A DNA stretch of 64,000 nt, taken from assembly GCA_964468185.1 (NCBI GenBank), contig CAYXTR010000014.1, positions 1-64,000 on the forward strand, in the 5' to 3' direction. Positions within the stretch are counted from its first letter, which is position 1. Every line of letters starts with the position of its first letter. Source of the DNA: JANQFV01 sp964468185 (GTDB taxonomy: Bacteria; Planctomycetota; Phycisphaerae; UBA1845; Fen-1342). A program made the position numbers and the translations under genes. Positions 59,300 through 64,000 of this stretch are shown in pieces. The notes under the pieces are model-generated. The model was given only the letters and a program-made list of their open reading frames with translations. It ran no database searches and had not been told where the DNA came from.

Positions 59300-60079
59300 A
59301 TGAAGCCCCCTGAACTCTCGGCCTGGCTGAGCGCCTATCGGCAGGACCTGCGTCAAGCGTTGGAAACCGCCGCGCGACACGGCTACCGCCGTGGCCAGGC
59401 CAATGCACTCGCAACCGACCTCGACGCCCGCGAATTCTCGTCCAGTGCCCGCCGACATCTCATCAAGTACCTTTCCGGACTCGGCCTGACGCTTGACGGC
59501 CTCGCGCTACCCTTTCCCGGTGCCGGCCTCGCCGACCCCAACCGGGCCAGTGAGCACGTCGAGCGACTGCGGGCAACGCTCGAATTCTGCCGGCAGCTCA
59601 ATGTCAGCCGCGTTCCCGTCAACCTCTCCGGCTTCACTGACCCGCGCCGCAGCGATCTCGCGCTTGAACTGCTGCATATGACCGCGGATCTGGCCGACCG
59701 CACCGGGGTGGTGGCGACCATCAATGCCGCCGACGACGCGCCGGAAGTCGTCACCGACCGCGTGCGCGCAGTCGGTTGCCCCAACGTGCAACTCGCGCTC
59801 GATACCGCACACTCCGACGAAGACTCGCCGACCCTGAGCAGCCGGGCTGATCTGATCGATACGGTCTACCTCCGCGACATCCGGCGGCACGGGCGGCACG
59901 TAGAGGAAGTTCCGTTTGGCCAGGGGGACGTCGACTTTCCGCAGCTATTGGCGCAGCTCGCCGCAAACGAGCAAGACGCATCTCTCGTCATTCGATACGA
60001 TGGTCCGGGCGGTGTTGACGCGCTCCGGCAAGGGCGGGAATATATGCAGTCCCTGATTGGCCGATTTGGCTCCCGCTAA
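59300..60079 (+). CDS. Xylose-isomerase-like TIM-barrel (sugar phosphate isomerase/epimerase family)
   Basis: 259 residues with AP endonuclease 2/xylose isomerase-like barrel features. AARHGYRRGQANALATDLDAREFSSSARRHLIKYLSGLGLTLDGLALPFPGAGLAD, SRVPVNLSGFTD, VQLALDTAHSDED (potential metal-binding Asp/His), TVYLRDIRRHGRHVEEVPFGQGDVDFPQLLAQL and SLVIRYDGPGG follow the usual strand order. It begins one base after the receiver-domain stop, so it is co-transcribed with it. The first metal-site glutamate is not obvious, so activity is uncertain. Confidence 0.8.
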   Translation: MKPPELSAWLSAYRQDLRQALETAARHGYRRGQANALATDLDAREFSSSARRHLIKYLSGLGLTLDGLALPFPGAGLADPNRASEHVERLRATLEFCRQLNVSRVPVNLSGFTDPRRSDLALELLHMTADLADRTGVVATINAADDAPEVVTDRVRAVGCPNVQLALDTAHSDEDSPTLSSRADLIDTVYLRDIRRHGRHVEEVPFGQGDVDFPQLLAQLAANEQDASLVIRYDGPGGVDALRQGREYMQSLIGRFGSR

Positions 60080-60147
60080 CGTCCGGCAGCGCCAGCGGGT
60101 CCAAACAGAGGAAACTACAAAACCCAACCCTGGGAGGTAGGGCGCAA

Positions 60148-60999
60148 ATGCTGTATCTGACGCTGATTGTATCGCTGTTACTCCAGTCCGCCGGCCCCGC
60201 TCCGCAAACCGACACCGCAACCGACAAGGCCAAGCCCGTCTTCACCGATGGCCCGCTGCGTGCGGAATTCGTCGCCATGCGCGAGGTTCGGCAATACAAC
60301 CTCGACCCACAGATGGCCGATCGTACACAATCCGATCTGCGCATCCTCATCCGCCTCGCGGGCGAGCAACTGACCGACATTTCAAAATACGGCGATCTCA
60401 TCATCACCGAGATCCGCGATGATACGGGTAAGTCGCTCCTTGAAGAGGATACGTACGCCGACGTCGATGAGTCGCAATTGCGCCCCCTGGCCTTCCCGGA
60501 GGAGCGGTTGCGGGCCGACGGCCTCAAGCTCGCTACCCCAAGCCTGCTGCCCTCCGACCGCGCGGCTACCAAGCTCAAGCGTGTCAGCGGCCATGTCCGC
60601 GCCGTGCTCGCCGACAAGACCGAGACGGTCACGATCGTGAACCCGCTCCAGTACTATGGCGAAGTGATCGCCGACCCGCGCCTGGAAGAGTTGGGGCTGA
60701 AGATCCGCGTCGTGCCGTTGGATGAACTGGAAACCCAACCGCCGACGGACCGCTGCGTCGTGCTCGATTTTCAGGCCAAGGGCGACCACGTTCAGAAAAT
60801 CGAGTACTTCGACGGCTGGAACCGCCCGGTGGCGAGCCGCGACTCCTGGCTGACAACGGAGGAGACGGGCACGAAAGTCCAGATGTTCTACTTCGATGGC
60901 AGCGCCCTCACGGACGAGCTACAACTCGTGCTGAATGTGCACCCGACCATCGAGGACATCTCGATCCCGGTCGAGTTCGAAAACCTCGATCTGCCCTGA
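60148..60999 (+). CDS. Exported protein of unknown function
   Basis: 283 residues. A short hydrophobic N-terminus (LTLIVSLLLQSAGPAPQ) looks like a signal peptide. The mature part has beta-rich, acidic segments: AEFVAMREVRQYNLDPQMADRTQSDLRILIRLAGEQLTDISKYGDLIITEIRDDTGKSL and later VVLDFQAKGDHVQKIEYFDGWNRPV, and TDELQLVLNVHPTIEDISIPVEFENLDLP at the end. The last lines resemble immunoglobulin-like sandwich edges. GGAGG lies 11 bases before ATG 60148. I do not recognise the family. Confidence 0.7.
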   Translation: MLYLTLIVSLLLQSAGPAPQTDTATDKAKPVFTDGPLRAEFVAMREVRQYNLDPQMADRTQSDLRILIRLAGEQLTDISKYGDLIITEIRDDTGKSLLEEDTYADVDESQLRPLAFPEERLRADGLKLATPSLLPSDRAATKLKRVSGHVRAVLADKTETVTIVNPLQYYGEVIADPRLEELGLKIRVVPLDELETQPPTDRCVVLDFQAKGDHVQKIEYFDGWNRPVASRDSWLTTEETGTKVQMFYFDGSALTDELQLVLNVHPTIEDISIPVEFENLDLP

Positions 61000-61208
61000 C
61001 GAGCATCGTAAGGGCGCCCGCGAAATCCAACGAGCTTCGCCAGCGCGAGGACGACCACAGCTATTTGAATGCGGATCTGAACGGATGCGGGTCAGCACGT
61101 ATGCCAGGCCCCCACGGAATGCGCTCCCATGACTCGTCGCTTCGGTTGTGGACCACGCGACCGCCGCGGCATCTTGCCCAATTTGCATCCCGTTGAGCGG
61201 AGTTGCCT

Positions 61209-62615
61209 GTGAGTGATGAGGCGCCCCAGTCGACGTCGGCGCAACACGCCTCCACCGACCTGATCGACTCCGCCGCTCGCCCCCTCCTGGCCAACACGTT
61301 CTACGCCATCTTCGGCAATGGTTTCTATCACGCCTGTCAGTTCGGCGTTCTCATCCTGCTCGCCAAGTACGCCACCCCCGCCATTCAGGGGCAGTATTTC
61401 CTGGCCCTCGCAATCGCCACGCCCGTGGTCCTGCTGTTCGGGCTGGAATCGCGCAGTGCTCTGGTCGCCGACGCCAGCAGTCAGTTCAGTTTCGGCACAT
61501 ACCGCGCGCTGCGCCGGCTCCTGATGATCCCGGCAGCGCTGCTGCTCACGGGCTTCCTGGTCTGGCAATCGTTTCGCGATCCAAACCCGAGCTATATCAC
61601 GATCCTCGCGGGCGTCTTCGCCGCAAAGATCGTGTGGTCGCTCGCGGAGGTCGGCTGGGGGACCTACCAGCGACGCGAGCGGCTCGACCTGCTCGCCACG
61701 TCCGTCGGTTTGCGAGGCCTGACGCTCATCATCCCCTTCGCCATCCTGCTGCCCACGTACTACTACCTGGCGCCGGGCGGCAACCTCGCCACGGGCACCG
61801 CCCTGGCCGTCGTCGTGCACGCCGTCGGGGTAGCACTGGTCATGTGGCTGTTCGATCGTCCACGCGTCCTGGATCGGCGTTACTGGGACTTGTCATGGGG
61901 CTGGCCGGCGGTCGGCGCTCTCGCCCTTCAGACGCTGCCACTGGGCGTCGTCGCGCTCGCCATCAACCTCTGCGATACGGTTCCACGGGTCGTGATCGAA
62001 ATGGGTCCGGACGGAAAAGCCAACCTGGGCTACTTCGGCGCACTCGCATACATCACACTCGCCGGCAACCTCGTCATCATTCAGGCCGCGACGGCCGCCG
62101 CCAATCGCCTCGCAGTCTTCTACCAGCGTGACGTCCGGGCATTCCTCAGGCTGGGAGCACTCCTTGCAGCAGCCGCCGTGGCCATTGGCGGCGCCCTCAT
62201 CGTCGCCGCCCTGCTCTTTGGCGGCTGGTTCCTGCGCTTGATCTACACGCCCGAATATGCCCGCTTCGAAACCGCTTTTCACATCATCGTCTTCGCGCAC
62301 AGCCTGGCCCTGCTCACCAACATCTTCGGCGTAGCCACGACGCAAATGCGCCTGTTCTGGGTCCAGGTGCCCGTCCAGGTGCTGACGCTCGCGGCGACGA
62401 TCGTCGCCGCCGTACTGCTCATACCAGGAGACAACCCCGTGCGCGGTGGTGCATACACCGCTTTGGCCCGCGCAGTCGTACAACTCGTCCTGTATACGGG
62501 ATGCGTGGCGGCCGGCCTGCTCTGGCGCGAGCGCGTCCTGCGCTCAAAAGGAACCGTACAAGAACCCGCCACCGCCCAGCCTGAAGGTCAATCCAGCCTG
62601 GCAACAAACAAATAA
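61209..62615 (+). CDS. Oligosaccharide flippase-type membrane protein (MOP superfamily)
   Basis: 468 residues with 12 or so hydrophobic helices spaced as in Wzx/RfbX and related exporters: LLANTFYAIFGNGFYHACQFGVLILLAKYATPAIQGQYFLALAIATPVVLLFGLESRSALV near the N-terminus, LPLGVVALAINLCDTVPRVVIEMGPDGKANLGYFGALAYITLAGNLVIIQAATAAANRLAVFYQRD at the start of the second half. It would flip lipid-linked oligosaccharides in envelope polysaccharide synthesis. GGAG six bases upstream supports GTG 61209 rather than TTG 61203. No glycosyltransferase gene is adjacent. A terminator follows directly. Confidence 0.86.
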   Translation: MSDEAPQSTSAQHASTDLIDSAARPLLANTFYAIFGNGFYHACQFGVLILLAKYATPAIQGQYFLALAIATPVVLLFGLESRSALVADASSQFSFGTYRALRRLLMIPAALLLTGFLVWQSFRDPNPSYITILAGVFAAKIVWSLAEVGWGTYQRRERLDLLATSVGLRGLTLIIPFAILLPTYYYLAPGGNLATGTALAVVVHAVGVALVMWLFDRPRVLDRRYWDLSWGWPAVGALALQTLPLGVVALAINLCDTVPRVVIEMGPDGKANLGYFGALAYITLAGNLVIIQAATAAANRLAVFYQRDVRAFLRLGALLAAAAVAIGGALIVAALLFGGWFLRLIYTPEYARFETAFHIIVFAHSLALLTNIFGVATTQMRLFWVQVPVQVLTLAATIVAAVLLIPGDNPVRGGAYTALARAVVQLVLYTGCVAAGLLWRERVLRSKGTVQEPATAQPEGQSSLATNK

Positions 62616-62634
62616 ACCCCTGCCGGAGCAGGGG
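62605..62634 (-). terminator. Terminator of tRNA-Asp, shared with the convergent flippase gene
   Basis: CCCCTGC (62617-62623) and GCAGGGG (62628-62634) pair around a 4-base loop. Reading leftward the hairpin is followed by TTTATTTGTTTG, a T-rich tail suited to ending the tRNA transcript; reading rightward it starts just after the flippase stop. Confidence 0.78.
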
Positions 62635-62645
62635 TCTGGGGCTGA

Positions 62646-62720
62646 CGAGGCCGACGGGACTCGAACCCGCAACCTCCGGCGTGACAGGCCGGCGCTCTAG
62701 ACCAATTGAGCTACGGCCCC
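62646..62720 (-). tRNA. tRNA-Asp (anticodon GUC)
   Basis: 75 bases fold as a tRNA on the minus strand: acceptor GGGGCCG/CGGCCTC (one G-U pair), D-arm GCTC...GAGC, anticodon arm CCGGC-CTGTCAC-GCCGG with GUC at 62685-62683, T-arm GCGGG-TTCGAGT-CCCGT, discriminator G. The CCA end is not encoded. Confidence 0.96.
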
Positions 62721-63001
62721 ATGTCGCGCCGCCAATGCGACGCAGATCCGCAGTATCGCACGTGTGCGAAACCCTGTCAACTTGAAAACCGCATCTCAAT
62801 GACGAGCGATAAACCGCCGTTTCCAGGCGCCCGCGCCGCGCTCCCCGCCCGCCGAGGCCTCCCCTCGCAAAGCCATGCCCCGACCTGCCCGATACCACTA
62901 CTGAGCTGCCCATCGCTCTTGCAGCCATGTCCCGCCGCGGGACTGCACGTTCCAATAACACCTCGACGCTGACGCGCCGGGAACGTCGGAGACCCACTGC
63001 C

Positions 63002-64000
63002 ATGTCAACCTCGATAATCCGGGTACTCGTGGTCGACGATAGCGCCATGATCCGTGCGCTTCTGCGGAGCGGGCTCTCACAACACCCCCAGCTCGAAGTG
63101 GTTGGCGTCGCCTCCGACGGGCTGGACGCGCTCCAGAAAATCAAATCGCTCCGCCCTGACGTCGTTACCCTCGATGTCGAGATGCCACGTCTGAACGGCA
63201 TCGGCGTGCTAGAGCGCGTCGTCGGCAAAGCTCCCGTCACATTCGTCATGGTCTCTACGCTGACCCAGACCGGAGCCCGCATAACGTTCGAAGCTCTGAA
63301 CAAGGGCGCTTTCGATTATGTGACCAAGCCCCAGGCCACCACCCGTGCCGGCCTGCCCGATTTTCGAAAGCAACTCATACAGAAGATCCTCGCCGCCGCC
63401 CGCGCACGTGGCCGCCGTCCATTGCGCCCCGCCGCAACCGGCGGGGCTGCCCCCACACTGCCGCCCAATACCGTCCGTGGCTGGGTGGTGGCGATCGGGA
63501 TCAGTTGCGGCGGTCCGCAAACCCTCCATTCCGTACTACCCTCATTTCCGAGCGACTTCGTGCCCATCGTCCTGACCCAGCACATGCCGCCGCAATTCAC
63601 GACGAGCTTCGCAGCACACCTGGATCGCGCCTGTGCTATGCATGTCTGCGAAGCGAAGGGCGGCGAACCGCTGGAGCAAGGCACAATCTACATTGCCCCC
63701 GGCAGCCATCATCTACACATTATCAGACAAGGCGCGCGACTGCTCACCCGCCTGGACCCCGGACCGCTCGTATCCGGACATCGACCATCGGCGGATGTGA
63801 TGTTCAGCTCGGTGGCCCGGGCCTGCGGACCACGTGCGGTGGGTGTCGTAATGACGGGCATGGGACGTGATGGCGCCGCCGGCCTCGTCGAAATGAGCCG
63901 CGCCGGCGCCCACACGGTAGCCCAGGACGAAGAATCATCATACGTCTATGGGATGCCCAAGGCCGCCCGTGACACCGGCCACACTGATCACGTCGTACCC
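63002..64000 (+). CDS. cheB: Chemotaxis response regulator protein-glutamate methylesterase (CheB), runs off the window
   Basis: 333 codons are visible and the frame is still open at base 64000. Receiver domain: VLVVDDSAMIRALL, the phospho-aspartate in VVTLDVEMPRLNG, and YVTKPQA. Linker, then methylesterase domain with the nucleophile serine in AIGISCGGPQTL, histidine in LTQHMPPQFTTSF and aspartate in VMTGMGRDGAAG. CheB removes methyl groups (and deamidates) on chemoreceptors. A GGAG lies 11 bases before ATG 63002. The nucleophile loop reads GISCGG where most CheB have GASTGG. Sole chemotaxis gene in the window besides the C-ring protein FliM. Confidence 0.93.
   Translation, partial: MSTSIIRVLVVDDSAMIRALLRSGLSQHPQLEVVGVASDGLDALQKIKSLRPDVVTLDVEMPRLNGIGVLERVVGKAPVTFVMVSTLTQTGARITFEALNKGAFDYVTKPQATTRAGLPDFRKQLIQKILAAARARGRRPLRPAATGGAAPTLPPNTVRGWVVAIGISCGGPQTLHSVLPSFPSDFVPIVLTQHMPPQFTTSFAAHLDRACAMHVCEAKGGEPLEQGTIYIAPGSHHLHIIRQGARLLTRLDPGPLVSGHRPSADVMFSSVARACGPRAVGVVMTGMGRDGAAGLVEMSRAGAHTVAQDEESSYVYGMPKAARDTGHTDHVVP

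Noticed and set aside
1..64000. CRISPR array, IS elements or long terminal repeats
   Set aside because: No regularly spaced repeats, no transposase motif and no paired inverted repeats flanking a gene were found on reading both strands.

Overview
The window reads as a GC-rich bacterial chromosome, most likely from a planctomycete (Planctomycetota, Phycisphaerae-like). The main clue is two exported proteins that end in a paired dockerin-like calcium module of the form GDMxCDGxVxxDDIxPFV, a C-terminal style I associate with that phylum. A small histone-H1-like protein, a degenerate UvrC paralogue, FliM and CheB are compatible with this. The taxonomic call is inference; the window has no rRNA. 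No CRISPR array, IS element or prophage block was found. One tRNA gene, tRNA-Asp(GUC), is present.

Layout. 0-8.1 kb: an accessory locus. A leftward operon starts with an ArsR-type repressor and continues with a 56-residue Cys-rich protein, a DsrE-family protein (apparent AUA start codon), an ABC ATPase, an ABC-2 permease and an ECF sigma factor, mostly with 4-base gene overlaps. A type II restriction-modification pair of lower GC content sits between the ATPase and permease genes. Rightward from the same control region run two SAM methyltransferases and a lipoprotein rhodanese. 8.1-9.8 kb: a solitary tyrosine recombinase with repeats at its 3' end and a broken secreted-protein gene at its 5' end. 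9.9-15.8 kb: a complete seven-gene Mrp/Mnh cation/proton antiporter operon. 15.8-19.5 kb: a HAD fragment, then a Fur-family regulator with a textbook promoter followed by an exported catalase-peroxidase. 19.8-25.9 kb: an RND efflux operon (outer-membrane lipoprotein, adaptor, pump).

25.9-34.8 kb: dapB, a SPOR-like membrane protein, a fucose/arabinose isomerase-family enzyme, a leftward set (H1-like protein, FabZ-like dehydratase, degenerate UvrC), an exported M28 peptidase, and a uvrC that lacks the usual C-terminal HhH region. 35.3-38.0 kb: a large exported protein with three copies of an unrecognised Trp-rich module. 38.2-44.3 kb: mgtE, then a leftward run fliM-rarA-formyl-THF cyclo-ligase-nadB. 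44.5-51.8 kb: an esterase, a PLP aminotransferase and a leftward pabB-pabC-nif3-parvulin set. 52.1 kb: an exported Tyr/His/Gly-rich protein. 53-57.4 kb: pyruvate:ferredoxin-type oxidoreductase with porG, a GltD-like flavoprotein and a ferredoxin fused in one chain. 57.7-64 kb: an MCE/MlaD protein, a stand-alone response regulator, a TIM-barrel protein, a hypothetical exported protein, a lipid-linked-oligosaccharide flippase, tRNA-Asp and a CheB that runs off the end.

The most interesting region is the ArsR-controlled sulfur/methyltransferase/ABC locus at 0.07-8.1 kb with its interrupted operon and non-canonical start. Next come the Trp-rich repeat protein, the Por fusion and the paired UvrC proteins. 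Several genes (arsR, fur, uvrC) have a -10 box so close to the start codon that leaderless or near-leaderless transcripts are likely.
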